Notes: generated by a model not told the origin, from the sequence alone. DNA of 7,741 nucleotides from an uncultured Erysipelotrichaceae bacterium (GCA_947575425.1 CANPNQ010000042.1:1-7741); one strand, 5' to 3'. Positions 1-6,211 are shown, counted from the stretch's first letter. A program made the numbers and translations.

Positions 1-301
1 TGGCAATCTTTGCTTGATCAAACGAATCCGCATTCGCTTCGATCGTAATCTCCTTTGCCTGTTGGATCCATGGCTGAAGCATTGCCAATAAGCGGCTTAA
101 CTGCGCATGCGAAAGCGCACTGGGGGTTCCTCCGCCGATATAGACGCTTTGTATTGCTTCCTCTGTCTTTGTGGATAATTCCTTTTGAATGGCATTCAGC
201 CACTTCTGTGCCAATGACGTTTGATAAACACAGCGCATAAAATCACAATAAGCACAAATATGATTACAAAAAGGAACATGGACATACAATGCTTTCCTCA
301 T
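1..301 (-). CDS. hemW: HemW, radical SAM heme chaperone (N-terminal 100 residues, 3' end cut by window edge)
   Basis: Reading the minus strand from the ATG at 301 gives an open frame of 100 codons to the window edge, beginning MRKALYVHVPFCNHICAYC. It holds the radical SAM cysteines C12, C16 and C19 (CxxxCxxC) followed by D20-F21; the CxF ending rather than CxC separates HemW from true coproporphyrinogen dehydrogenase HemN. The SAM-binding GGGTPS motif is at residues 56-61. Known HemW proteins bind a [4Fe-4S] cluster and heme and deliver heme to target proteins; older annotations call them oxygen-independent coproporphyrinogen III oxidase-like. The ATG overlaps the TGA stop of the preceding Spo0A-like gene (ATGA), so translation is probably coupled and the gene is last known member of a three-gene unit. 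HemW next to LepA is the ordinary Bacillus neighbourhood; here other genes lie between them. Family assignment is very secure; the C-terminal HemW domain is outside the window. Confidence 0.95.
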   Translation of the reverse strand, partial: MRKALYVHVPFCNHICAYCDFMRCVYQTSLAQKWLNAIQKELSTKTEEAIQSVYIGGGTPSALSHAQLSRLLAMLQPWIQQAKEITIEANADSFDQAKIA

Positions 302-1032
302 AAAACAAGCTCTCTTTCCTCCTCATGCAGGCGCGCCTTTAGCTTTTCGCATACATTATGGATCAGCTGGGAATTGGTCGGTCTTCTGCCATTGATCTCA
401 ATGCGCGAGGGATCGCTTCGATAGGCATAATCTACTGCACCACGGATGGCCTTTTCCACCCGGCTTACCGTTGTTTTATGGACTCTTGCCGTATCTTTAT
501 ACAACTGCTTCATAGAAGCAATTTCCCGCTCGTAGCGCAGAAGTAGTATCGCAGTTGTCTTTAAATAATGATAACCGTTCAAATGAACTGGAATTCCCAT
601 GCTCTGTATGAGATCCGAAGCCATACGATCCTCTTTTATGCCATGGATCATCTTATGCTGGCTTTCTTCCTTTCGCTTTGTCAGCTCCTGCAATATATAC
701 TTCCCTTGAAATGGTGCGTAAAGGCAATAGCATTCATGCAGATGAAGCAAATCCTTCGCACCAAAACGCAGATCATGGCGATCAATCAAATAGATGATTC
801 GCGGATGCTCCTGCTGACTTTGCAGTTGCATGACAAAATTGCGCAGTTCCTTTTGATCCGCATCACATTCCAACAAGCAGACATCGATATCGAGCGCTTC
901 CACAATTTTGACATCTTTTGGAAGTGTCGATAACGCCAACAGTTTTACAGTGTGGCAGTTGCGTGCCTGTTCCATCAAATCTCGCAACAGATCATAATCA
1001 TAAATACAAGCCAATACTTTAAGCATACGCAT
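298..1032 (-). CDS. Spo0A-like transcription factor with degenerate (phosphorylation-incompetent) receiver domain
   Basis: The C-terminal half is clearly a Spo0A DNA-binding domain: SMGIPVHLNGYHYL near residue 145, the recognition-helix segment TTVSRVEKAIR around 187-197, and PTNSQLI around 218-224, each matching the Spo0A signatures (SRVE-AIR, PTNS). The N-terminal ~115 residues have the length and hydrophobic pattern of a receiver domain, beginning MRMLKV like MEKIKV of B. subtilis Spo0A. The chemistry is missing, however: the acceptor Asp (DVLVLD in B. subtilis) is Glu55 (DVCLLE), the conserved Lys before PF is Ala106, the switch Thr is not present, and the two-Asp metal pocket is reduced to an off-register YDYD. 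Spo0A is normally the phosphorelay-activated master regulator of sporulation. Three starts are possible: TTG at 1044, ATG at 1032 (chosen, 244 residues, matches the Spo0A N-terminus) and ATG at 1026; none has a well-spaced ribosome site. It follows the 307-residue gene and overlaps hemW by 4 bases. It may be a Spo0A paralogue or a divergent true Spo0A. Confidence 0.88.
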   Translation of the reverse strand: MRMLKVLACIYDYDLLRDLMEQARNCHTVKLLALSTLPKDVKIVEALDIDVCLLECDADQKELRNFVMQLQSQQEHPRIIYLIDRHDLRFGAKDLLHLHECYCLYAPFQGKYILQELTKRKEESQHKMIHGIKEDRMASDLIQSMGIPVHLNGYHYLKTTAILLLRYEREIASMKQLYKDTARVHKTTVSRVEKAIRGAVDYAYRSDPSRIEINGRRPTNSQLIHNVCEKLKARLHEEERELVL

Positions 1033-1070
1033 CTGTAATAACAATATACATTATTACACTAGCCCCCTCT
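1021..1070 (-). promoter_or_regulatory. Strong ribosome site with a 10-codon leader ORF overlapping the Spo0A-like start
   Basis: An AGAGGGGG ribosome-binding site lies at 1070-1063, directly after the TAGTAG stop of the upstream gene. The first well-spaced ATG is at 1051 (11 bases on), but it opens only a ten-codon frame, MYIVITDAYA, ending with TAA at 1023-1021. That stop overlaps the ATG at 1026 of the Spo0A-like frame (ATGCTTAA). The in-frame TTG at 1044 is 18 bases from the ribosome site, too far for efficient use. Translation of the Spo0A-like protein may therefore depend on termination and re-initiation from the mini-ORF, or on a poorly spaced start. The arrangement is seen directly; its use is inference. 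Confidence 0.4.
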
Positions 1071-1071
1071 A

Positions 1072-1995
1072 CTACATAATAAAATAAACGAATTTCTTTC
1101 CTATCTTTTGTTTTTGGTACCAATGCAGATCAACCAGCTTCTCCATTGAATAACGTGCTGTTTCATAACAGACACCGCATGCTTTCATATATTCCTGTAA
1201 CGTATAATAGTGGTGGAGACGACGATGCTTTACATAAAAGCTCACGCTTTCCTTTTGTAACATCGGGTAGCGCTCACACAGCTCTGCTACATCCATAGTT
1301 AAGGGAGAATTTGGTTTCTTACTACTTAATGATATCATTTCATCCGAGAATTTCAACCTTAAGTGTGAAAGAAGTGACAAAAAATTTGAAGTTACATCCA
1401 ATTCACTGGTCAAATGCTTGGTGTGATCCATTAGCTCCTCCATGGAAATCAGCGTACATAGCGGCAGTAAATGATGCAGATACAGGACTGCGATATAGTA
1501 TAAAAAGGCACATCGCTTATCGCATTCCATAACCAAAAGGAACAGCTTGATCAAAACATTACCACTGGGATCCTCCAAGATCATACGTACCTCACGCTCC
1601 ACCTTCCGCTCCAAATGAAAACGATCATATAATTCATGAAATAACAGTTTGGGATCCATGGAATGGTCATAGCACAGTTTCACATACAAACGAGAAAAAG
1701 AATGCTGCTCCTCATCCTTGAGCCAGAAGGTATCAATCGGTTCCCTTGTGCCTTCCGGATGATGCAACAGCCACCCCATCATCATCTCCTGTGTCAAGGC
1801 CATGGCATCGTTGACATGGGGATTGCGAATCAAATAGGTTTTCTTTCCTGATAATGGAAATTCCCAACGAAAAAAAGAACGGTATTTCTCTATTTCCGAC
1901 CACAGCGGTTCCACTAGATAGTGATCCATTTCTGCTTCTAGCTCTTGTTTGCTGTAATAAGCATATTCACTGTATTTACGTGCCGTCTCATACAT
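1072..1995 (-). CDS. Uncharacterised 307-residue protein with C-terminal winged-helix-like segment
   Basis: I do not recognise this family. The frame is open for 307 residues from an ATG with a good ribosome site (AGGTGAA at 2007-2001). The protein looks soluble and mostly helical, rich in Tyr, His, Met and Leu. A leucine-rich stretch around residues 170-185 (AVLYLHHLLPLCTL) is too short and mixed to call a membrane anchor. The last ~45 residues (YYTLQEYMKACGVCYETAR, then MEKLVDLHWYQKQKIGKKFVYF) have the pattern of a winged helix-turn-helix: a helix, a G-V-x-x-x-T-A-R turn and recognition helix, then a basic beta wing. Similar tails occur on Fic-family proteins, but no HPFxxGN Fic motif is present. 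It is the first gene of a unit with the Spo0A-like gene (39 bases from its stop to ATG 1032) and hemW, and sits behind a candidate Spo0A box. A DNA-binding regulator acting with the Spo0A-like protein is plausible, not shown. Confidence 0.75.
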   Translation of the reverse strand: MYETARKYSEYAYYSKQELEAEMDHYLVEPLWSEIEKYRSFFRWEFPLSGKKTYLIRNPHVNDAMALTQEMMMGWLLHHPEGTREPIDTFWLKDEEQHSFSRLYVKLCYDHSMDPKLLFHELYDRFHLERKVEREVRMILEDPSGNVLIKLFLLVMECDKRCAFLYYIAVLYLHHLLPLCTLISMEELMDHTKHLTSELDVTSNFLSLLSHLRLKFSDEMISLSSKKPNSPLTMDVAELCERYPMLQKESVSFYVKHRRLHHYYTLQEYMKACGVCYETARYSMEKLVDLHWYQKQKIGKKFVYFIM

Positions 1996-2007
1996 TTTGC
2001 TTCACCT

Positions 2008-2043
2008 CGGCAGTATTTTAGCATGCATTTGGCGGATGATGAA
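2008..2043 (-). promoter_or_regulatory. Candidate promoter of the 307-aa gene / Spo0A-like / hemW unit
   Basis: On the minus strand, TGCTAAAAT (an extended -10, TGnTAnAAT form) has its hexamer TAAAAT at 2020-2015. A weak -35, TTCATC, lies 17 bases upstream (2043-2038). Transcription would start near 2008, leaving a very short leader because the AGGTGAA ribosome site is at 2007-2001. The weak -35 is what is expected of a promoter that needs an activator, and Spo0A-box-like sites lie immediately upstream. This is a pattern match only; the short leader is a reason for caution. Confidence 0.35.
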
Positions 2044-2047
2044 GCAC

Positions 2048-2076
2048 TTCGACAAAGATAGAAAAAACAAGACAAA
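2048..2076 (-). promoter_or_regulatory. Tandem Spo0A-box-like sites upstream of the Spo0A-like unit
   Basis: The minus strand reads TTTGTCGAA at 2056-2048, a 9/9 match to the B. subtilis 0A box TTTGTCRAA (core TGTCGAA). A second TTTGTC followed by TTG lies at 2076-2068, matching 6/9, with the two copies exactly 20 bases apart, about two helical turns and in the same orientation. Relative to the predicted start near 2008 they are centred at about -44 and -64, overlapping and upstream of the -35 region, as in Spo0A-activated sigma-A promoters such as spoIIG. A 9-base match of this kind is expected by chance well under once in a window this size. Binding by Spo0A or by the Spo0A-like protein is inference. 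Confidence 0.55.
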
Positions 2077-2167
2077 TGATGTGGATATCAGCGTATTTTT
2101 GCCGATTGCGCTAGATAGGCACTTCCCTCAACTGCATGCTTCCTCATGCTTTATTCTGATGCGAGAG

Positions 2168-2455
2168 TTACTTTGAGGATAGATCCTCGTCATCAAGCAG
2201 GCGTATGACTTTGCATGGGTCGTCCACTGCCAAAGACATCGCTGGAATATCCTTTGTCACAACACTGCCGGCACCGATAACGCTTCTCTTCCCGATCGTG
2301 ACGCCCGCCAATAGGGTGACTCTTGCGTCAATCCACACATCATCTTCTATTCGGATGGACCACTAAGGGAGCTTGGCTGTACAGAAAACGCAGTCCGGAC
2401 CGATTTGGCAGCGTTTACCGATGGTGATGGGTGCGCCATCCATTATAATTCTTGC
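2168..2455 (-). pseudogene. Decayed hexapeptide-repeat O-acetyltransferase (maltose/galactoside acetyltransferase type)
   Basis: The minus strand encodes recognisable left-handed beta-helix acetyltransferase sequence: APITIGKRCQIGPDCVF, then after an in-frame TAG (2365-2363) WSIRIEDDVWIDARVTLL, AGVTIGKRSVIGAGSVVTKD and a C-terminal tail ending at TAA 2170-2168. These match the [LIV]-G-x-x-x-x hexapeptide turns and the conserved VIGAGSVVTKDIP of the LacA/Maa family, which transfers acetyl groups from acetyl-CoA to sugars. Three lesions are visible: the N-terminal third (about 70-90 residues, the Mac domain and first turns) is missing, the segment after the Y-T-A-T-H-P-like CTAKLP is shortened by roughly 14 residues, losing the loop before the P-x-xIGDDVWIG strand, and a stop codon stands at the join. 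No ribosome site is present. The remnant starts right at the lepA terminator. I read it as dead. Confidence 0.82.
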
Positions 2456-2506
2456 AAAAAAGCAAAGGACAATAAGGTGCTACCCGATTGTCCTATGTGC
2501 TTTTTA
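2455..2506 (-). terminator. Intrinsic terminator of lepA
   Basis: An inverted repeat follows the lepA stop by about 50 bases. AGGACAAT (2466-2473) pairs perfectly with ATTGTCCT (2487-2494), and after a small internal bulge AAAAAGCA pairs with TGCTTTTT. On the minus strand the hairpin ends in TGCTTTTTT, a classical U-tract. The outer A and T runs make the structure nearly symmetric, so it could also stop transcription coming from the other side. Nothing codes toward it from the left, so its main job is ending lepA. Confidence 0.8.
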
Positions 2507-2555
2507 TTTTGATGGATCAAGGAGGCTTGCGAGGCTAGAGGCTTCCTATAGCCAT

Positions 2556-4358
2556 TTATTCATCCTCCATTGATAAGACAGCCATAAACGCCTCCTGCGG
2601 TACTTCGACACTGCCTACCGCTTTCATGCGCTTTTTGCCTTCCTTCTGCTTTTCCAGCAGTTTTTTCTTTCTTGTGATATCACCGCCATAGCATTTTGCC
2701 AGTACGTTTTTGCGCAGGGATTTGATATCGGTACGGGCAATGATTTTTCCGCCCAATGCCGCCTGAACCGGAATCTCAAACTGTTGACGGGGAATCAGCT
2801 TTTTCAGTTTTTCACAGATTGCCCTGCCTCTGGGAGCCGCAAAATCCTTATGCACAATGAGGGATAGGGCATCAATGCTCTCTCCGTTTAAGAGAATATC
2901 CATCTTTGCCAACTTGCTTGTTCGATATCCAATTAACTCATAATCCAAAGAGGCATATCCTTTGGAACACGATTTGAGCTTATCAAAGAAATCATAAACG
3001 ATCTCACCCAATGGCAATTCATAAATTAACTCCATGCGATTCTCATCAAGATATATCATATCCTGATAACTGCCGCGCTTTTTCTGGCACAGCTCCATGA
3101 TCGCCCCGACATGATCCTGCGGAGTCATGATCGTTGCCTTGACATACGGTTCCTCGATGTGTTGAATCCGCTGTACCTCCGGAAGCATGCTCGGATTGTC
3201 GATTTCCATCCTGCTGCCATCCGTCAAGTACGCATGGTATACGACCGAGGGTGCAGTTAAGATCAAATCAATCTTATATTCCCGCTCGATGCGCTCCTGC
3301 ACTACATCCATATGCAATAAGCCCAAGAACCCACAGCGAAAGCCAAAGCCCAGCGCCTGTGAGGTCTCTGCTTCAAATTGCAGGGATGCATCGTTGAGCT
3401 TCAGTTTATCCAAGGCCTCCCGCAAATCATTGTATTTGTTGGAATCAATCGGATATAACCCGCAATAGACCATCGGATTCATGATCCGATAGCCGGAAAG
3501 AGGCTCTTTGGCTGCGTGATTGACCTTTGTGATCGTATCACCGACATGCACGTCTTGTATCGATTTGATACTGCCACACAACCATCCTACCTCACCGCAA
3601 TGCAGCACATCCTTTTTGATCTCCTTGGGATTGCGAATGCCGACCTCCAGCACCTCATATTCCGCATCACTTGCCATGAAGCGGATACGGTCTCCAACGC
3701 GAATACAGCCTTCCTTTACCCGCACAAAGGCAACGACACCGCGATACGCATCATAAAAGGAATCAAAAACCAATGCCTGTAAGGGATTTTTCTCTTTTCC
3801 ACAAGGCGGCGGCACATGCTTGACCACCGCTTCTAAAACATCCTGTATATGATAGCCATTTTTGGCTGAAATCAGCGGTGCTTCTTCACAATCCAAGCCA
3901 ATCACCTGCTCGATTTCCTGTTTCACAACCTCCGGCTGTGCACTGGGAAGATCCACCTTATTGATCACGGGAATGATCTGCAAATCATTATCCAGTGCCA
4001 AAAAGACATTGGCCAATGTCTGTGCTTCGATTCCCTGTGCCGCATCGACTACCAGCACCGCTCCCTCACATGCCGCAAGGGATCGCGATACCTCATAGGT
4101 GAAATCCACATGTCCCGGCGTATCGATCAAATGAAATATATAATCCTCTCCATCCAGCGCTGTATATTTTAATTGCACCGCATTCAGTTTTATGGTGATA
4201 CCCCGCTCTCGCTCCAATTCCATGGTATCTAGCAGCTGTTCCTTCATATCCCGTGCCTCCACTGTTTCCGTCAGTTCCAGAATGCGATCTGCCAAAGTGG
4301 ATTTTCCATGATCGATATGGGCAATAATTGAAAAATTGCGGATATGGCTTTGATCCAT
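2556..4358 (-). CDS. lepA: Elongation factor 4 (LepA), ribosome back-translocation/biogenesis GTPase
   Basis: This is a full-length 600-residue LepA, the usual size. The GTPase motifs are all present: G1 AHIDHGKS at 13-20, G2 RGITIK at 52-57, G3 DTPGH at 79-83 (H83 is the catalytic histidine), G4 NKVD at 133-136 and G5 SAK at 164-166. EF-G-like domains II, III and V follow, and the C-terminal domain unique to LepA ends with the lysine-rich stretch [18 protein letters not shown] and the [10 protein letters not shown] motif. LepA binds the ribosome, acts on stalled or mistranslocated complexes and has been linked to 30S assembly. The ATG is preceded by AAGGGAG seven bases upstream (4372-4366). 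The gene has its own promoter and terminator, so it seems to be transcribed alone. In B. subtilis it is followed by hemW; here a pseudogene and two regulatory-looking genes intervene. Assignment is certain. Confidence 0.99.
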   Translation of the reverse strand: MDQSHIRNFSIIAHIDHGKSTLADRILELTETVEARDMKEQLLDTMELERERGITIKLNAVQLKYTALDGEDYIFHLIDTPGHVDFTYEVSRSLAACEGAVLVVDAAQGIEAQTLANVFLALDNDLQIIPVINKVDLPSAQPEVVKQEIEQVIGLDCEEAPLISAKNGYHIQDVLEAVVKHVPPPCGKEKNPLQALVFDSFYDAYRGVVAFVRVKEGCIRVGDRIRFMASDAEYEVLEVGIRNPKEIKKDVLHCGEVGWLCGSIKSIQDVHVGDTITKVNHAAKEPLSGYRIMNPMVYCGLYPIDSNKYNDLREALDKLKLNDASLQFEAETSQALGFGFRCGFLGLLHMDVVQERIEREYKIDLILTAPSVVYHAYLTDGSRMEIDNPSMLPEVQRIQHIEEPYVKATIMTPQDHVGAIMELCQKKRGSYQDMIYLDENRMELIYELPLGEIVYDFFDKLKSCSKGYASLDYELIGYRTSKLAKMDILLNGESIDALSLIVHKDFAAPRGRAICEKLKKLIPRQQFEIPVQAALGGKIIARTDIKSLRKNVLAKCYGGDITRKKKLLEKQKEGKKRMKAVGSVEVPQEAFMAVLSMEDE

Positions 4359-4400
4359 AGCGATGCTCCCTTCTTATATGCCTTTTTTTGGCGTACCTTG

Positions 4401-4444
4401 CCTTGTAATTATAACAAAATCGTATGGAATTGGAAAGAATTATA
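4401..4444 (-). promoter_or_regulatory. lepA promoter (two TATAAT boxes)
   Basis: A perfect -10 TATAAT is at 4413-4408 on the minus strand, with TTTCCA (4 of 6 matches to TTGACA) 17 bases upstream at 4436-4431. Transcription would start near 4401, giving a leader of about 43 bases to the lepA ATG at 4358. A second perfect TATAAT lies at 4444-4439 but has only poor -35 candidates. The leader contains GCC, seven A and GGC, a very weak hairpin at most. Confidence 0.6.
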
Positions 4445-4686
4445 TCATTGTTTTTAAACGTGAAATAAGCGGGTTTCCACACTTTCCACTCAAGGATGCA
4501 TTCCTCATAATATCCTATGAGTCAAATATATTAAGGAAATACAAGGTAGATCTCAGCTGCTTCCCTGTTTCAAGCATATGCACCAGCATTCTCTTTGAGA
4601 GAAGCATTTCCTTATACGATCCTCATGTGAATGACAATACCAATCATACGATTGTTTTCCATCCTGATTCATCCAGCATGATCCGC
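4445..4686. other. Intergenic sequence between the fmt terminator and the lepA promoter
   Basis: Together with the flanking sites this belongs to a 400-base gap without a recognisable gene. On the minus strand one frame from about 4680 reads MLDESGWKTIV, two TGA stops, then KEMLLSKRMLVHMLETGKQ and a short tail to a TAG around 4518. The residue mix resembles a decayed small gene, but I recognise no family, the ATG inside it has no usable ribosome site, and chance is a fair explanation. The long plus-strand frame across the region runs antisense into fmt and has no support. Confidence 0.35.
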
Positions 4687-4719
4687 AAAAGAAAAGAACC
4701 GGATGTGATCCAGTCCTTT
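4687..4719 (-). terminator. Intrinsic terminator of fmt
   Basis: About 40 bases after the fmt stop, the minus strand forms a 12-pair stem: AAAGGACTGGAT (4719-4708), loop CAC, then ATCCGGTTCTTT (4704-4693), with two G-U wobbles. It runs into a T-rich tail (TTCTTTTCTTTTG). This separates fmt from lepA. Confidence 0.72.
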
Positions 4720-4758
4720 GAAGCCCTTTTTTTATTCTATCATATAAGGTCGATATCC

Positions 4759-5691
4759 CTATTCCAAACACTGCCCCAGCCAGCTTTTCCCCTGTGCATT
4801 GGCAAAGGAGGTGGCATCCACCGTATTCTTCCCCTCTATCTGCAATTCATCTACGATCAAATAGCCACCCTTAAAAGCGAATGCATAGCCTCCCTCCCGC
4901 ATGCCGCATAATTCACCGATCTGCTTGCTATGCTCGCATTGATGCTTTCTTGCCTTATGAAATTTCAGCTTTTTGCCCTGTATGAGCGCATAAGCACACG
5001 GATGCGGAATCAAGCCGCGAATGTGATTATAGATATGTGTCAGCTCCTGATTCACATCAATGCGCTCTTCCTCCTTAGAAATATTATAAGCAAAGCTAGC
5101 CTGTGTCTCATCCTGTTCCACAAAGCGGGCATTTCCACATAGTAATTGAGGAATGCTTTCATGAAGCAGCTTGGCTCCACATACCTTTAGTTTCTCATAT
5201 ACATCGCCCATCGTATCGCTTTCCTCAATGCTTACTTCACTTTGTGCCATTACCGCTCCCCCATCCATTTTTGTCACCATGCGCATGATCGACATGCCCG
5301 TTTTCGTTTCACCGTTGATCACTGCCCAATGAATGGGTGCACCGCCCCGATATTTCGGCAACAAGGATGCATGTACATTGATACTGCCATACTTGGGCAA
5401 ACATAAGATAGGAGAAGGAATGAACTGTCCATAAGCGCAGGTCACGATCAAATCCGGCTGCCACTGAAGAATCGTCTCATAGTCCTCCTTGATCCTGATT
5501 GGCTGAAAGATTGGCAGTTGATATTCCAGTGCCATCTGCTTGACCTCGCTCATTTTCAATTCCTGTTTTCTGCCTGCTTTTTTATCTGGTTGACTGACAA
5601 CACCGACGATATCATAGCCATCCTCCAACAGCTGTTTGAGCATGGCACAGGCGATGTCAGGCGTTCCCATAAATACGATTCTTGGCTTCAT
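4759..5691 (-). CDS. fmt: Methionyl-tRNA formyltransferase
   Basis: The enzyme formylates the amino group of Met on initiator tRNA using 10-formyltetrahydrofolate, in the cytoplasm, to make fMet-tRNA for translation initiation. From the ATG at 5691 the protein is 310 residues, the usual length, and begins MKPRIVFMGTPD like other Fmt proteins. The formyl-THF site SLLPKYRGGAP is at 109-119 and the catalytic triad corresponding to E. coli N106/H108/D144 is N105, H107 and D143 (in KMDGG). The C-terminal tRNA-binding domain spans about 205-310, with IRGLIPHPCAY. AAAGG lies seven bases before this ATG. An in-frame ATG at 5724 with AAGGAT upstream would add 11 residues that have no family counterpart. 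The usual partners def and priA are not adjacent; instead it lies between the yqxA-like gene and lepA, with its own promoter and terminator. Confidence 0.98.
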   Translation of the reverse strand: MKPRIVFMGTPDIACAMLKQLLEDGYDIVGVVSQPDKKAGRKQELKMSEVKQMALEYQLPIFQPIRIKEDYETILQWQPDLIVTCAYGQFIPSPILCLPKYGSINVHASLLPKYRGGAPIHWAVINGETKTGMSIMRMVTKMDGGAVMAQSEVSIEESDTMGDVYEKLKVCGAKLLHESIPQLLCGNARFVEQDETQASFAYNISKEEERIDVNQELTHIYNHIRGLIPHPCAYALIQGKKLKFHKARKHQCEHSKQIGELCGMREGGYAFAFKGGYLIVDELQIEGKNTVDATSFANAQGKSWLGQCLE

Positions 5692-5796
5692 ATGTGTACC
5701 TTTGATGTCATTAGCTTCACCCATATGACATCCTTGTCCTTTCTTTATTGATGATTCTATGGAGGATCTGTCCTCGTTCCAAAGTAACCACAAACT

Positions 5797-5832
5797 TTCT
5801 TCTATTATACCATGGATCCTTGTTTACACCAA
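5797..5832 (-). promoter_or_regulatory. fmt promoter
   Basis: The minus strand carries TTGGTG (5832-5827), a 17-base spacer and a perfect TATAAT (5809-5804), a good sigma-A match. Transcription would start near 5797, leaving a leader of about 105 bases before the fmt ATG at 5691. I see no recognisable riboswitch or T-box in that leader. Confidence 0.65.
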
Positions 5833-5848
5833 CAAAGAGTACACCTTG

Positions 5849-5866
5849 AAGCAGGAATTCCTGCTT
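5849..5866. repeat. 18-nt perfect palindrome upstream of the fmt promoter
   Basis: AAGCAGGAATTCCTGCTT reads the same on both strands. It lies 17 bases upstream of the fmt -35 hexamer and 52 bases after the stop of the yqxA-like gene. As RNA it would form a 7-pair stem with an AATT loop, but no T-run follows on either strand, so it is a poor intrinsic terminator. Its symmetry and position fit a dimeric regulator's operator, or a weak 3' hairpin protecting the spoIIP transcript. Confidence 0.5.
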
Positions 5867-5918
5867 ACGTACTGCTTCCGCCATTCCTTTGATAAAGCAG
5901 AATATCAGCCGATTCCCC

Positions 5919-6206
5919 TCACTGCATAAACCCATTTACCAGCTGGGACAATAAGGACATTCCTTTATCCATCACATCGATCACAAAATCACTGCCTGCT
6001 GCCGCCATTCTGGATGCCGCATTTTCCTCGATCGGATTTAACCGTGAAGTTTCCACCTTCTGTTCAATCGGCACATGACGCGCCACGTCCTCCTCGAATT
6101 CGGTGATTTTATCATCCAGCTTGGGCGTATCACCCGCATCATGAATATACGTAACCAGTGTTACAATCATCCATATCAATAATGCATCCGTTATCAATCG
6201 CTTCAT
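5919..6206 (-). CDS. Small membrane-anchored protein in the yqxA position
   Basis: This 95-residue protein begins MKRLITDALLIWMIVTLVTY, a basic start and one hydrophobic helix (about residues 5-21), which is either an uncleaved anchor or a signal sequence. A charged segment (EFEEDVARHVPIEQKVE) and an amphipathic C-terminal part (DFVIDVMDKGMSLLSQLVNG) follow, presumably outside the membrane. I recognise no catalytic motif. In B. subtilis the gene between spoIIP and lepA is yqxA, a small one-helix protein of unknown function; the size, topology and position agree, but I cannot claim sequence homology by eye. A GTG at 6215 overlaps the spoIIP stop (GTGA), but the ATG at 6206 has the well-placed AGGTG of the spoIIP 3' end six bases upstream, so it is the better start. 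It is almost certainly cotranscribed and translationally coupled with spoIIP. Confidence 0.75.
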   Translation of the reverse strand: MKRLITDALLIWMIVTLVTYIHDAGDTPKLDDKITEFEEDVARHVPIEQKVETSRLNPIEENAASRMAAAGSDFVIDVMDKGMSLLSQLVNGFMQ

Positions 6207-6211
6207 CCCGC

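Noticed and set aside
1072..1995. Fic-family AMP-transferase
   Set aside because: The C-terminal winged-helix-like tail resembles those on some Fic proteins, but no HPFxxGN motif or inhibitory helix can be seen.
2134..2149. GCATG-6-CATGC inverted repeat followed by TTTATT as a plus-strand terminator
   Set aside because: The stem is only five pairs, the T-run is poor and no plus-strand gene ends there.
2373..2573. 66-residue plus-strand open frame over the lepA 3' end
   Set aside because: It spans the terminator hairpin and the antisense of the acetyltransferase remnant, so it is a shadow frame.
2604..2610. A second TGTCGAA (0A-box core) on the minus strand
   Set aside because: It lies inside the lepA coding sequence near its 3' end, has only the 7-base core and is not near a promoter; about one such core is expected by chance in the window.
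4363..4911. 182-residue plus-strand open frame
   Set aside because: It runs through the lepA leader, the fmt terminator and antisense into fmt, with no ribosome site and no family-like sequence.
5692..5793. N-terminal extension of Fmt from an upstream start at 5793
   Set aside because: The 34 extra residues have no counterpart in Fmt proteins, and the ATG at 5691 has a ribosome site and the standard MKPRIVFMGTPD beginning.
5717..5935. 72-residue minus-strand open frame between the yqxA-like gene and fmt
   Set aside because: It covers the palindrome and fmt promoter, overlaps the ends of both neighbours, and shows no protein-like pattern.
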